Source: Porphyra umbilicalis (taxonomy: Eukaryota; Rhodophyta; Bangiophyceae; Bangiales; Bangiaceae). Taken from it: DNA of 64,000 nucleotides. The notes under the pieces were generated by a model. The model had not been told where the DNA came from, searched no databases, and saw nothing but the letters and a program-made list of their open reading frames with translations. Made by a program: the position numbers and the translations under genes. Of this stretch, positions 32,401-43,515 are shown one piece after another. Where the stretch lies: assembly GCA_002049455.2 (NCBI GenBank), contig KV919008.1, forward strand, positions 56,278 through 120,277, given 5' to 3'. Numbering within the stretch: position 1 is the stretch's first letter; each line of letters starts with the position of its first letter.

Positions 32401-33300
32401 AATCCGAGTGCCAAGACGGGCGCGAAGGCGGGTGACAAGACGGCCACCAATCCATGCGCCAAGACGGGCGCCAAGGCGGATGACAAGACGACCGCCAATA
32501 CGGGCGCAAAGGCGGGTGACCAGTCGGCCGCCAAGCCGAGCGTCAAGACGGCTGTCGAGCCGAGCGCTACAGCGGCGGCCGAGACGACCGCCAAGGCGGG
32601 CGCCGGTACCAGCGCCAAACAGAGTGCCGTGGAGGGTGCTGGGAAGAAGCCTGTCGGGGTGTCGGCGGGCGACGCGCTCCCGACGGCTGGCAACGAGGCG
32701 CCTCCGGCGGTGACTGCACAACCACCGTCGGGCGGCCCGAGCGCGAGACGGGGGCGGTCTTCCTTTGGGCTGGCGGCTGACGCCCTACGGCGCAGCACTC
32801 GCTCAGGGAAGCGAACTGCTGTTCCCAAGCCGGCAGCTGTGCTGCAGACAAAGAGGCCAGCCGCCCGAGAGCCGACCGCCAGCGCTCCTCCTGCCCTCAA
32901 GCGCTCTCTTCGGCTCGTTGATCGGGAGCAGCGCTCGTCGGCCGCGCAGAAACAGGCGTCGGCGACAATGTCGCCCTTGGAGGAGCCGTCGTCGACAACA
33001 GCGGCACCGGTGATGCAACTCGATGCCGTGGCCAACCGCGCCGAGTGCACCCTCTTCTCCGAGCTCGGCGTGCCAGTGGCGACGGGACGGCTGATGAAGG
33101 AGCGTCGCAAGCTGAACAGCAGGTGGATCGATGCGGATATGACGGCGGTGGAGCTCAGCTCCGTCCTAGAGCCGTCCGTTTGCTACCCCTACAACGACCG
33201 GTACCCACTCGTGGACAGGCGCCGCGCGGCGGCCGTGCACCTCGACAGCATTGTCGGTTCTACAGTGGTGTGGTCATTGAACTGTTTGACGCTCCGATAG
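29492..33300 (+). CDS. Large hypothetical low-complexity protein, frame broken several times
   Basis: From the ATG at 29492 a globular N-terminus is seen: MQQVKLLLKQVELFSKDNND, LNWHLHVSGYDKNGKLFWL and VLGQVYRYVESGSCMEA, then Ala/Gly-rich sequence. Around 30230-30545 the sensible reading moves between frames: AVNLAKAVITAKDGVTMLRK, then DVVVAANAAFSAVVASPAWD in another frame, then VVVDSTLIKLADPKQKPTDG and KAVLPWLNIPRAFSVERRI. From 30760 to the stop at 33300 one frame is open. It holds Pro/Ala/Thr-rich repeats (75-bp units), a Lys/Ala/Gly repeat region (32360-32630) and a compact C-terminus with LMKERRKLNSRWIDADMTA and CYPYNDRYPLVDRR. I do not recognise the family. It could be a host structural or nuclear protein, or a transposon accessory gene. 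The breaks could be short introns, errors or decay. Confidence 0.45.
31330..31745 (+). repeat. 75-bp tandem repeat, about 5.5 units
   Basis: Units of about 25 codons encode Ala/Thr/Pro-rich protein such as ATPPATATTPTVPAAPAPS in the gene frame. A second forward frame reads a regularly spaced Cys-rich pattern; a third is also open. The gene frame is preferred because it continues on both sides. Confidence 0.8.
32360..32630 (+). repeat. Degenerate short repeat encoding K-x-GAKAG motifs
   Basis: Variants of GCCAAGACGGGC recur and encode AKTGAKAGDKT-like peptides. They form a basic, probably disordered region inside the hypothetical protein. Confidence 0.7.
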
Positions 33301-36283
33301 CTTGCTAGTCTTGTTCTGCTCAGCTTCACCCCTCCCGGTCCGTTCCTTTGTATCGCTCTGTTTAGATATCTTTATTCCCTACTTCCATTTGCTTCTGACG
33401 CCATGTGTTTGTCTGCGCGCCTCGTCCTTGTATCATGCGTTCCCTCTATATCTGATGTTAGTACCAGTAGATGCCTCAGGGGCAAGAAGAAGAGATGCCG
33501 CGCCCCTGAGCCTCCGCGCGCATAGAAGTGCCACTGGGGACTGCCTGTTGATGGCGCTGCACGATAGACTGAGGAATAGTGGCGGGACAAAAGAACACAA
33601 CAAAATGTCACTACTGATATCGACAACAGGCCATACAGCACCCCGGCTGTCACCGCCGTGCCGCACACGCGTGCATGGAAGTATACGTTGCCCGAGCTCC
33701 CCCCATCCTCAGTCCCCACCCGCTACCACCCCGACACTCGTACTATGCAATGACAAAAGAAGGAATCTCAGTAGGCTACACACCAAGGGTGTACAGCCGA
33801 CGGGGTGTAGAGGGAAACCTTGCGTGAGAAGGTAACGGCATGTACATCCAGAAACAGCGTGTGAGAAAGGGGTTCAAGAAAGAGGGAAGCGGAGAAGCAC
33901 AGCACAGGCCGTCAGCGTGGTCACGCACGGCGGTGGCGAGCCTCGTCGGCTGTCGTAGGCACTTGGCTGTCCCGGAGATACCATTGCCGCGCTGCACGTT
34001 CGTGGCCAAACCAGTCCCACAAGACGTTCTCCGGCTTCCCTCCCATCGTCGCGCCTCGCGCTACTCAGCTCCAGTTAACACCACACGACCAGACAGCGCC
34101 TCCTTACTCTGCATTTCTGGGGCTCCCCTAGTCGCCACCTCATGCCGGCATCTCCGCTCGGCACCCAAAGAAACTGCACCCAAAGAAACTGCGCACCGTC
34201 TCGTCCAAGCCACCGCCAGCCAGCAGCGCGTACAATTGTGTGACGAAAGAGGAAACAGAAGGTTCCGGAGCGCAAAGCGATAAAACGAAAGACCGCCCCT
34301 CGTCACACATGGCAGCCACTACATCGACGCGGCGGAGGCCGCAGCCATGGCCGTTGCGTGAGCGATTGCGGTGGCGGAGGCCGCTGCACTCAATGCAACT
34401 GAGCGCGCACGCGCGGCGAAGCTCTAGGCCGCTCCACCCCCGTCCACCTACGGCCAAACCCAGACCCCCATCCGCACCCATAGCGCATTCTCTCCACCCC
34501 ACCCACATACCATGTGCCATTACAAACAAGCGCCCTCCCCGACACTGACACCCGACACCCGACCACCCGCGCGCTCTCCCGGAGCGGCTGTTCACCCCCA
34601 CGGGGGCGACGCGGAGACCCTTCCGGCGGCGGCGGCAGCGGCTGGGCGACCAGGTGCTGTAAACGTCCTGTTTCGCCCCCCCCCCCCCACTCCACAATAC
34701 CGCACGGCTGGCTGGCAAGAAAAGACCGCAGCAAGGCCCCCGCGACAGCGATGGCGAAAAAGCGCGCCTAAAATGCTTGCCAGCACGGCCCACACTGGGC
34801 ACGAGCAGCAGGCTGCAGCCCAGCTGGGCTGCGACGTCAGGACCGGCGGCCGTCCGGGGCGGTCTTGTCGCAGCCCGCCCAAAGCACAGGCTTGCACAAC
34901 CCTGGCCCAAGCGCCCGCTCGTACGCCACCCGAGGCGACTCTGTCTGCCCGGCGCTGGAGAACAGGCGCTCAAAGAGTCGCCGGAAGGCGAAGACCCACC
35001 GCTAATCCGCCTCCCCCCCACCAATGCGACCGCCCACAGGGGTGCGTTCGTCGACCGCGGCGGTCGCGTGTCGCCCGCACTGAGGCGTGCCGCGGCCTGT
35101 TCAGTCCAGGGGGCCCACGCGGCCGCATCCGTCGGGTGCAACCGCAGCGCCACGTCCGCAGTGACGGTCCACTGACGGCAACCAAAACAGCCCCGCCGAG
35201 CTCCCGCGCGTGCCACTCGAACGGCCGCCCGCCGGCTCGCCTGCTTGGGCGCTGCCGGCGGAGCGCGGCCAGAAAGAGATGCCAGCGGGCTGCACGATCT
35301 CTGCTGACAAGCCCCGCGGCTCTGCTCAGCGCGTTTTTAGCGGTCCCTCCACGGCACTCCGTTGGCGAGGCCCGCATAAACAGCTGACAGTTCGAGACCG
35401 AACACGCTCGAGGGAGGCCCCAAGGGGACCCGCCGCCACCGTGGGGTTGGCGCAGCGCGCATTCAGGGCCTGTGGCGGCGGGGGAGGTCTCGCCTCACGG
35501 CGAGCCCCCCGCTCCCCGCCGCGATTTGATAGGAAAGAGGGGTGGCACGCATGATCCAGCGGCGCTCGTGATTGGCCGTCGCCAATCCAACCCCTCGTTC
35601 ATGGCGTGCCCGAGGCCCCAGGAATTGTCCGGGGCACGCAAGGTGTCCTCGTCGAGATGGGGTGCTGCAAGGAACCAGCGTACCAGATATGGTCGTTTCG
35701 ACGCTGCAGGACTTCTGAAGTTGTTTTCTAGATTTTTTCTTCGAGGAGCTCTTCATTTTTATTGAACATTGCCTTATTTTGAAGATGGCCCCCCGCAGGT
35801 ATGACGAGAAAAACGGCAGTGCCGCATTGGGACGGATCCAGGGGCCTGCCTACATGCCATCCGGAAGCGCCGTTCGACACCCACCATTCGGGCCGATCTG
35901 GAGTGGTTCCTTCCAACCCTCACCAGTCCGGCCGATCTGAGTGGGTCGCGGCGAGCTCTCGCGGCGGCCTGTGGCAGCCAACGCGACCACCCCCTCTCTG
36001 GAGCTCTGTTGGGGGGGTAAGCGCCACCATGGTCCCTTGACTCGGACGTCCACGCGCATCCACCTGCGCTTGACACTTGTCCGCCCCCTCTACTTTCCCT
36101 GCCGCTGTGTCGCCCCCCCCCCCCCCCCCGCACGCCTCCCGCCTCCTTTCTCCAACCTCTACCCATCCCCCTCCACACGCGGGACCTTCTCACCCTCATT
36201 TTCCTGGCTCCACTTCTCCCCTGCCCCCCCCTCCGTCACCCACCTACACTCTTCACCGGAGTAGGTGCAATTGTGCACCGGCG
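33301..36283. other. 3-kb intergenic region, no gene recognised
   Basis: The first kilobase is lower in GC and holds nothing recognised. A 358-codon minus-strand frame at 34140-35216 is Arg/Gly/Cys-rich without any family signature and overlaps similar frames on the other strand. A 15-bp direct repeat (CACCCAAAGAAACTG) lies near 34167. The C-rich stretch 36100-36260 is probably the leader of the nuclease gene. Confidence 0.4.
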
Positions 36284-37750
36284 ATGGCATCTTGCGCCCC
36301 TGGCGGCGGCGGCGGTGACGCGGACGGCGGGAGCGGCCCTCCGCTACCACCGTCGCATAGTGCCGGGCTGGGTGTTGGGCGCAAGCGGGGACGGGACGCT
36401 GTTCAAGGGGGCGTCGCCGCGGCGGTGCCGACGGTCGTTGGCAACGACAATGACGTCTTTTTCATCTCGGACGCTGACGCCGACGCTCTCGTGGGGCACA
36501 TTGTCATCTCGGACGGCGACTCCGACACCCTCGTGGCTGACGCCGCCTCCCTCTCAGCAACAACCGATGCGGCGGACTCCACGGCCGCAACGGTAGCGGT
36601 CCTCTCTGGCACTGGCGTGCAGGAGGCTGGCGCGGCTGCGAGAGCGCCAACACGCGCCGGCTCGCGTGCCACTGACGACGGCAGCGGCGCCGGAACGCAC
36701 CTCCAAACAGCAGCGGATCTTCTTGGCGCCGCCGCTCTCGCTGCTTCTGCTGGGCGTACCCCCGCCCCAGTCGGTGGCATGGCGCGAGCACGTGTGCCGC
36801 TGGAGCTTACGTACTCCCTGCCCCCCTCCACCTCGGGCTTGTTGGCTGCAGAGGTCTACCTCGTCGTCGACGACCGCGAGACGGCCGGCGTCGAGCCGTC
36901 GCGCGCGGCCTTCCTCGCCCGCCTCCGCGTCAACCCTGGCCTCGCGGGCAGGGTCGTGCAGCGGAGGTTGCCGATTGGGGACGCGCTTCTCGTGGCGCGC
37001 GTGACGACGGCCGGAGCGGCGGCTGTTGCGGGCGCGCCGCCTGCGGGGACAGAGATCATGCTCTACCAGCTTGTCGAGCGCAAGACGGCGTCGGACGTAG
37101 TCGCCTCCTTGCGTGACGGCCGGCTGGACGAGCAGACGTACTACATGGCCGCGTCGGGCCGCTCGTCTTTGATCTGCATCGTGGAGGGGGACTTGGACGC
37201 CGCGACGCAGAACGACGCCAACATGTGCGCGGCGGCCGAGACCTTCTTGGCGACGCTCACCGTCTCCACGCCGTTCTTCATCAAGTACACGGGCAACCTC
37301 GAAGAGACGGCCGCCTACTTCGCGTCTCCGGTGCGTCACCTCGGCTGTCGGCTGGGCAGCGCCAATGGCTTGGCGGGGTGGCTGTCGTCCAACCGGGCCA
37401 CTGACGGCGGCGTCCCCGGCGCGGACGGCGTGCTCACTTACTCCCTCTGGGAGAGCGAGATGGCCGAGATGCGGGGCTCCGCGACGCTGCAGCAGATGTG
37501 GGCGCTGCAGCTGCTCGTGATTCCTGGCATCGGCCCGGCGCGGGCCAACACCATTTTGCAGGGAGATTTCAAGGTGCCCGTCGCGTTAGCGGTGGCCTAC
37601 CGCGCGACGTCTACACCCGAGGAGGGCAAGGCGCTGCTGGCGAGTCTCACGCCGCCCCCCGGGTGCGCCCGCATCCCGACTCATGTATCGACCTACATGT
37701 ATCAGTTGTTTGTTTCACAGGACTATGGCGCTGTCGCGCTGCGGCAGTGA
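36284..37750 (+). CDS. MUS81-like ERCC4-domain structure-specific nuclease
   Basis: The intronless frame has its ATG at 36284 and encodes 488 residues. Residues ~190-300 hold the ERCC4 nuclease core: VYLVVDDRETAG, then LPIGDALLVARV, then LYQLVERKTASDVVASLRDG and LDEQTYYMAASG, then LICIVEGD. The catalytic signature GD...ERKxxxD is complete (about 232-233 and 265-271), and DGR.xEQ is typical of MUS81. A C-terminal helix-hairpin-helix reads LVIPGIGPARANTIL near residue 412. MUS81 works with an EME1-type partner in the nucleus to cut branched DNA during recombination and fork repair. The N-terminal HhH and winged-helix parts of usual MUS81 are not seen. Instead residues 1-185 are low complexity, with a basic GRKRGRD and two hydrophobic-acidic patches (VFFISDAD, HIVISDGDSD) that look like SUMO-interaction motifs. 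XPF is excluded by length; EME1/FANCM-type inactive copies by the intact motif. Confidence 0.8.
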   Translation: MASCAPGGGGGDADGGSGPPLPPSHSAGLGVGRKRGRDAVQGGVAAAVPTVVGNDNDVFFISDADADALVGHIVISDGDSDTLVADAASLSATTDAADSTAATVAVLSGTGVQEAGAAARAPTRAGSRATDDGSGAGTHLQTAADLLGAAALAASAGRTPAPVGGMARARVPLELTYSLPPSTSGLLAAEVYLVVDDRETAGVEPSRAAFLARLRVNPGLAGRVVQRRLPIGDALLVARVTTAGAAAVAGAPPAGTEIMLYQLVERKTASDVVASLRDGRLDEQTYYMAASGRSSLICIVEGDLDAATQNDANMCAAAETFLATLTVSTPFFIKYTGNLEETAAYFASPVRHLGCRLGSANGLAGWLSSNRATDGGVPGADGVLTYSLWESEMAEMRGSATLQQMWALQLLVIPGIGPARANTILQGDFKVPVALAVAYRATSTPEEGKALLASLTPPPGCARIPTHVSTYMYQLFVSQDYGAVALRQ

Positions 37751-40165
37751 GTATGGAGGGGGGCGTGAGCGGTCAGGCTCATGCGACTGTTGGAGGTGCG
37801 CGTAGAACGGGAGCGTGTCAAAGGAATGGAATGGAGGTCCTTGGGATATACAATAGAAAAGCATGTCGTCTGTGTTGTTGTGTTGCGTGTGTGTTGTGAT
37901 ATCTGGTTCCCATATACATCTGAGAAGCATGTCGTCTGGTTTGTCTGGCTCCCATCAGGCAGACCCGTGCAGGGTATGGTGTGGGGAGGGCAGCCCTAGC
38001 AGGCGTGCGTTTCCACTTCTTCGAGGAGCGTACCTGGGATCCTGTGAGCACCGACTACCTAGCAACGGGCGTCCTGACTCAAACCAACTCGCCGCTGCTT
38101 GCATCCAGCAGTCGCCATGAATAGCTATTGCCTCGGCCCAGCCGCCAAGCGTGCCCGGCGCGGCGCCACCGATGCAATGGGAGTGCTCAGAAAACGTGTG
38201 CCGCCGACGCGATGGGAGTGCACAGCGAAAGTGTGCCACCGTCGCGATGGGAGTGCTCAGCGCAAGTGTGCCCGGTTGGTGCACAGTATGGTTCCGTGCC
38301 GCTGTACCATGGCAGTATGGATGGCACCACGGTAGAGACGCCCCCTCCACAGCTACCATCAGTTCACTCTGCCCCGCCCTTTCCGTGTACATTTCGCGGC
38401 TGGCTCATGGACCACAGCCACGGTGCCCGACCAATGAAGAATGCTGTCGGATTGCGGCGAGTTGGGTCAGGATGCTCCTCGCTGTGCTTTGGTCTGTGCG
38501 CCGCGGTCGACTGCTACCTTCCCATTTCTTGAACGAGTCTCAGGCACGTGTGTGGCATGCAGGGCTCAATCACCTTATGCGGCGGCTGGGCACGCAATTG
38601 GCGCGCATAGGAGCACTTTGCGCGTGCACGGTCCGAGGCTACGTACGTGGGACTGTCGAACTGGAAATCGGCTCTTGGGCGCACCCCCGCGCTGTATGCA
38701 TGCGCGACTACTGAACCTGGAAGGTACTGAGCGCTGGCGCGGGGGGTCACCGCCGCGGTTCAGGAAACCCCTGACGTAGTGCGCATGAGATGCGAGTTTT
38801 CACTCCGTGGTGGCGGAGGACAGGGCAGAGAGTGCAGGCGGCGAGCAGAAACGCGCCCGCCCGGGAAGGAGGGTATGCCGGGCGCCAAAACAGATCCTGG
38901 AAACACGGTGGGGGCAGTTTGCGCTGGACGGACCCGTGTCTTCACGTGGAAATGCCCGGCCGCCGACCGTAGCCGCTGCTGTAGCTGGCGTAAAGGCGGA
39001 CAGTCTCCCACCCGCCGGCGACGACGAGCGGCGTCCGCTATACATGGCCTCACGGAGCTGCGGGCGGTTGGGGAGCTGCTTGCCGTCCCCACCCCAGCGC
39101 GTCATTCGAACAGTGCTGTTCAAACTTTGAACAAAAAACGAGCACATACCGACATTCAGGGGGGCTACTAAGAACACTTGACGGACTTGTACTGGATTTC
39201 CTTGCCTGATTTTGTCATCTATCAGGGAGTCCCATTTGGTGCTAGATATCAGCGGTGATCCGCCCTCATGCCCGCTGACCCTACAGGCACTGTCGGTGGC
39301 CACACGCGGCAGCTCGCTGGCTGCGCATGATTGTACAGTGTGTAAACGCTCCGATCGCCGACACGTAATGACTCGAGTGCCGCGCGAGTCTCGATGCGGT
39401 GTGTGCACTGCCCCACGGCCAGTGCCAGCGGGGACCTTTCGACACCTGCCGTAGGGATGATCGACTGCCACCCGCCGGCAGCAGCGGTGGGACGCCGACC
39501 TCTCCGCCTCCAGCTCGCAGTGTAGCACAGCTTTCACTGGTTGCACGACGGCTCGGCTCTGTTTTCCTTTGCTTGGTTGATGGAGGCGCCCATTGACGGC
39601 GGCTGCCTGGTTAGGGACCCTGCGGCTTGCTGCTGGTTGAGGTGGGCGCTCGGTCACAGCCTGCTCTTCTTCGCCGACTTGGGCTGCTGGCATCCCCTCG
39701 ACCGTTTCTTCCATACGAACCATTCGGGTGGTAGGCCTTCGCTCCCGTCCGCCGCCCTGCTTTCGAAGATTCATGCACCGGGGTGCCGCCGCTTGGTGCC
39801 CACGCTGTCACATCGTTCGGTAAGTGTGTTTGTCCTTCTTTGTTTGCTGTGGACGGGAGCCCTGCCAGTGCTCTTGTGACAAGCAATTCGCTGACGCATC
39901 GCCCTCTCTGCCTCTCTGGCTGTTTGAGCTGTAAACCATTCCTTGAAGCTCTTCTATGTTTGCAGTCGTGACGATGAAGCCAGTGGCTTGCCGTTGCCGA
40001 CACGGTTACAGGCGGATTTAGCACTGTAGATGGCCTATGGTACGTCGTTTTTTGTGATTGTGTGCTTGCCTTCCCGTCTTCTACCCGTTTGGTTGCTCGG
40101 CCGCCTCCTGCTTTGTCTTATGCCTCGGCGATGATGGAAATCCTAGCTAGCAATGCCCTTCCTAT
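37751..40165. other. 2.4-kb intergenic region, no gene recognised
   Basis: A minus-strand frame at 38800-39774 (324 codons) has no family signature and is not called. The block lies downstream of the large transposon's core gene and may contain its terminal repeat, which I could not find. Confidence 0.4.
38168..38275 (+). repeat. 35-bp tandem repeat, three units
   Basis: The word ATGGGAGTG recurs at 38177, 38212 and 38247, each followed by C(A/T)CAG and a (G/C)(T/A)GTGTGCC-type stretch. Three imperfect 35-bp units; no coding role seen. Confidence 0.85.
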
Positions 40166-42040
40166 TCACCCCTTTCTCTCCAACCCTGCTGGCCCCACGC
40201 GCTTCACCTCTTGGCGGCACGGGCACGCGTCCCCCAACTCGCAATGGCTCACAATGAAGTGATGGTAGTATGCCTCGACGGGCTTGTGCTGAATCTCCAC
40301 GGCCGTCTTAGGCTCCCCCTTGGCGCGCGTCGCGGCAGCCATTGCGGTCGCCTGGCGCCGCTGCGACACGCGGATGTTGTTGTGAGCCGCAATGAACCGG
40401 GAGCGAACAATAAATCGACGCTGCGTCATGTAGGACAAGCTATTCTTGGAGCGCTTTCTGATCGAGTGCTGGCGCTCGGCCCCCGACGTGTCGTGTCCGC
40501 GGGTGAGCTGTGGGAACTGGTCCGCGTTGAAGACGGGGCTGCACTTGTGGTTGCAGCGATGGAACCTGTCGATGAACCACGCCGTGCAGTAGCCGTCCAT
40601 CAGCCACGGCACCCGTCTCAGGGCGTTTCGCTGGGCTTGGCAAGCAGTGTCAAAGTATACGACACGGGGTAGTTTTTTAAACCTCTGCACCAAAGCGGCC
40701 ACCGCATGGGCAGGGCTCTCGGTCTCTCTTAGGAGCTCAAAGCCGATAATGTAGCCGCACCCGCACATGAAGGTGATGACACCCGGCGCCCGCAGCACGC
40801 TCACTGGGTAGTCGTGCCGGCAGTCGTCGGCGTCCCACGCCTTCTTGTCGTCCTTAGCCTTGGGCTTGTCGTCCTTGCGCTTGTCCGCCGCCTTGGCCCG
40901 CTGCCGCTCAGCCGTTGAGTCCTCGGGGAAGGCGCGGAGGACCTCCCGGCCCGGCCACGCCTGGCCTGTCCGCTCCTCGTTGGCCTGCTCGACGACGCGC
41001 GGCTTGGAGGCGGCACCAGCGACGACGTGGCTGACCGCCGGCTCGATGCCGAGCGACTGCAGCCACTCCTTGTACACGGCCGCGTCGCCGTCCTGCCACT
41101 GCTCCCGGTAGTCCTTGGCAGCCCGCCCCGCCTTGGCCTCCCAGCGCGGCATCGTCTCCTCCTCCGCGGTGATGCAAAAAAGTATCAGCTCACCGACGGC
41201 CTGGCACAAGGAGGGGGACGCGTGCATCGCGTCGCGCAACAGAAGCAGGAACTGCCAAACGAAAACGACGGGCGTCACCGCCGGCGCCCGCTGTATCCAC
41301 ACGGCGCTGGGCACCGCATCGATGAGCGCCCGCGCCAACACCTCGACGTCAATGGAGTCGCATCCGCCGAGCACGTCCAACACGGGCTCCGCCAGCATCG
41401 CTGAGATGAAGGTGCGCACCGTCATCCAGCGGTCCTTGTCTACGTCAGGGTCGTCCGTCGGAGGGAAGAAGTCAGTGCAGATGCACAAAATCTCGGTGGC
41501 GGCCGGGGCAGCGGCCGCTGCCGGCTGCGGCTCGGTTGACTGCTGCGGCTTGGTCAACGGCGGCACCCCCGTCGACGGTGGCGGCTCGGTCGACGGTGAC
41601 GACTCGGCTGAGGGCGGCGGCTCGGTGGGCGGCAGCGACTCTGCTTGCAGCAAGTCGTCCGTCTGCAGCGAGTACTCCGTCTGCAACTCCAGCACGGCGG
41701 GCACGTCTTCAGCCGTCCGTAGCGGCTCAATCTCACACGACATGGCCGACCCCTCCGACGGGTGGTTGTCAATCGCTCTTGACGGATCAGCCGCCATGTG
41801 CGACTCGAACGCCAGTGTGGGGGTGTGGAGCAGCAGTGGGTCGGCTGCCAGCGCCGGCTCGCCCGCCACCAGCGACTCGGGGGTCGTGCCCCCTACCGCG
41901 TCGTGCACCACCGCGCTCCGTACCGCGTTGACGGCCATGTCGCGGAGGCCAGAATCTTGTGCGTCGGCGTCCTCGGGGGCGACAGCTGCTGCGGCGCCGG
42001 CGCGAGCACGCGCCGCGGCTCCGCCATCACCACCGGCCAT
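40166..42040 (-). CDS. Transposase core protein, KDZ-like (second half of catalytic domain)
   Basis: Intact 624-residue frame with ATG at 42040. The N-terminal third is Pro/Ser/Glu-rich. A Lys-rich stretch (about residues 390-410) precedes the conserved core: GVITFMCGCGYIIGFELL, ESPAHAVAALVQRF, VVYFDTACQAQRNAL (acidic residue near 462), WFIDRFHRCNHKCSPVFN, then DTSGAERQHSIRKRS (Glu near 520), then RFIVRSRFIAAHNN. This layout matches, from memory, transposases of the Cys-cluster-associated Kyakuja-Dileera-Zisupton group. The expected first catalytic Asp with its Cys cluster is not in this protein. A matching piece is in the upstream gene at 43516-47688 on the same strand. Together they look like one transposon. 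Confidence 0.65.
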   Translation of the reverse strand: MAGGDGGAAARARAGAAAAVAPEDADAQDSGLRDMAVNAVRSAVVHDAVGGTTPESLVAGEPALAADPLLLHTPTLAFESHMAADPSRAIDNHPSEGSAMSCEIEPLRTAEDVPAVLELQTEYSLQTDDLLQAESLPPTEPPPSAESSPSTEPPPSTGVPPLTKPQQSTEPQPAAAAAPAATEILCICTDFFPPTDDPDVDKDRWMTVRTFISAMLAEPVLDVLGGCDSIDVEVLARALIDAVPSAVWIQRAPAVTPVVFVWQFLLLLRDAMHASPSLCQAVGELILFCITAEEETMPRWEAKAGRAAKDYREQWQDGDAAVYKEWLQSLGIEPAVSHVVAGAASKPRVVEQANEERTGQAWPGREVLRAFPEDSTAERQRAKAADKRKDDKPKAKDDKKAWDADDCRHDYPVSVLRAPGVITFMCGCGYIIGFELLRETESPAHAVAALVQRFKKLPRVVYFDTACQAQRNALRRVPWLMDGYCTAWFIDRFHRCNHKCSPVFNADQFPQLTRGHDTSGAERQHSIRKRSKNSLSYMTQRRFIVRSRFIAAHNNIRVSQRRQATAMAAATRAKGEPKTAVEIQHKPVEAYYHHFIVSHCELGDACPCRQEVKRVGPAGLERKG

Positions 42041-43515
42041 GGCGGAGCAGTGATGAACTAGTCAGGAAGAGGAAGAGAACAACTGCAGACAGCGACGCGC
42101 GCCGACGCCCGCGGTCTCAGGAAGGGAGTGGTGGTGGAGAGCAGTGCGGGGGGCACGCGGAAGATGCCGGTGGTGGGCGGCGCTGCTCTCAGCTCGGCTG
42201 TCTCGGGGAGGGGGTGGTGGGGGAGAGCAGTGCGGGGGGCACGTGGAAGATGCTGGTGGTGGGTGGCGCTGCTCTCTGCTCGGCGGTCTCGGGGAGGGGG
42301 TGGTGGGGGAGAGCAGTGCGGGGGGCACGCGGCAGATGCCGGTGGTGGGTGGCGCTGCTCTCTGCTCGGCGGTCTCGGGGAGGGGGTGGTGGGGGAGAGC
42401 AGTGCGGGGGGCACGCGGCAGATGCCGGTGGTGGGTAGCGCTTCTCTGGGCTCGGCAGTCTCCCGGACGGGGTGGCGGGGCAGGGCCCTCAGAGAGCCAC
42501 GTGAGACATACCGGTGGTGAGCAGCCTCTTCTCATGGCCTGGGGAGGACAGGAGGGTCGAGACGGCCGGGAATGGCCCCCGTGGAGGCCGCACCCATGGA
42601 CGCCTGGACACGGGGGAAAGCGGGCCACAGCATTGCGGAGACGACGTGCCTGATGCAGACCCCAAAGGCGGGGCTGCACATGCGAAAGGGGGGGGGCAGA
42701 GCGAGCATTGTGGGCCCCAGACACCGGGCGCAGCGGCGAGCGCCATCTGGCGAAAGCACCGGGGCAGCCGAGAGCGGCCAAAGCCGGGTCGTTGGCAGCC
42801 CGCCGCAGCAAACGGAGCCGTTGTGAGAGGGCCACCTGACACGCTTGCCGCGCTCGAGAGGGGCGCCGAAGCGCCGTCATGCTGCACGCCGGCGGTCCGA
42901 GCTCGGCCGATTGACGGACAGGTGCCTGTACAGGGCTCGCTGTAACGCCACGCGGGAAGGACCGCCCGCGGAGCCGCAGAGCGCATTAGACCGATTTCGT
43001 GCCACACGGGAGCGCTACCTTTTTCCAGTCCGTGAGAATTGCATTCAAGCCCTCCGAGAGAGATTCAAGTCTACGTGTCAACAGACCCTCTGTGATGGGG
43101 CTGGTGATGCGCTGTACATGTGAAACATGCGTAATTGTGGATTTGTATTCTAACTGCATCGATCAGGACAAAGGTTGCCCCCCTATGACTTCTGACCTGA
43201 CACAGCTGCAGCTTCTTGGCCGCGGTGGGCTCGATGAAGGTGACCTACGATCCGACCAAGTCCCTGGACGGCCACCACGGCCGAGACAGACAACAAAGAA
43301 CGGGCATTGGCGGGTACGCAAGGGCATGCACTTTGTTCCTGGCTTGTTTCAAGTGCCAACCAACGAAGAAACCAACAAAACTCATGCACCCATGCACATA
43401 AAAAGATGACACAGAACCCCCAACCCCCCCCCCCCCCCGCACCCAAGGTTCTACAAGTTGCTGACGGTCCACCGCGGTCAGTAGCACGCCCCTCTCCAGC
43501 GCCTCACTCACCACG
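42041..43515. other. Intergenic region inside the large transposon
   Basis: It separates the two minus-strand genes. It holds the 86-bp tandem repeat; the rest has only short or repeat-derived frames. Confidence 0.5.
42113..42530 (+). repeat. 86-bp tandem repeat, four to five units
   Basis: GAGAGCAGTGCGGGGGGCAC recurs at 42137, 42223, 42309 and 42395, exactly 86 bp apart. A diverged last unit reaches about 42530. The unit is not a multiple of three, so frames rotate through it and long open frames here mean little. Confidence 0.92.

Noticed and set aside
34140-35216. 358-codon minus-strand frame
   Set aside because: No family motif, biased composition and competing frames on the other strand; GC-rich DNA gives such frames by chance.
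38800-39774. 324-codon minus-strand frame
   Set aside because: No recognisable domain and no conserved-looking segment; treated as intergenic.
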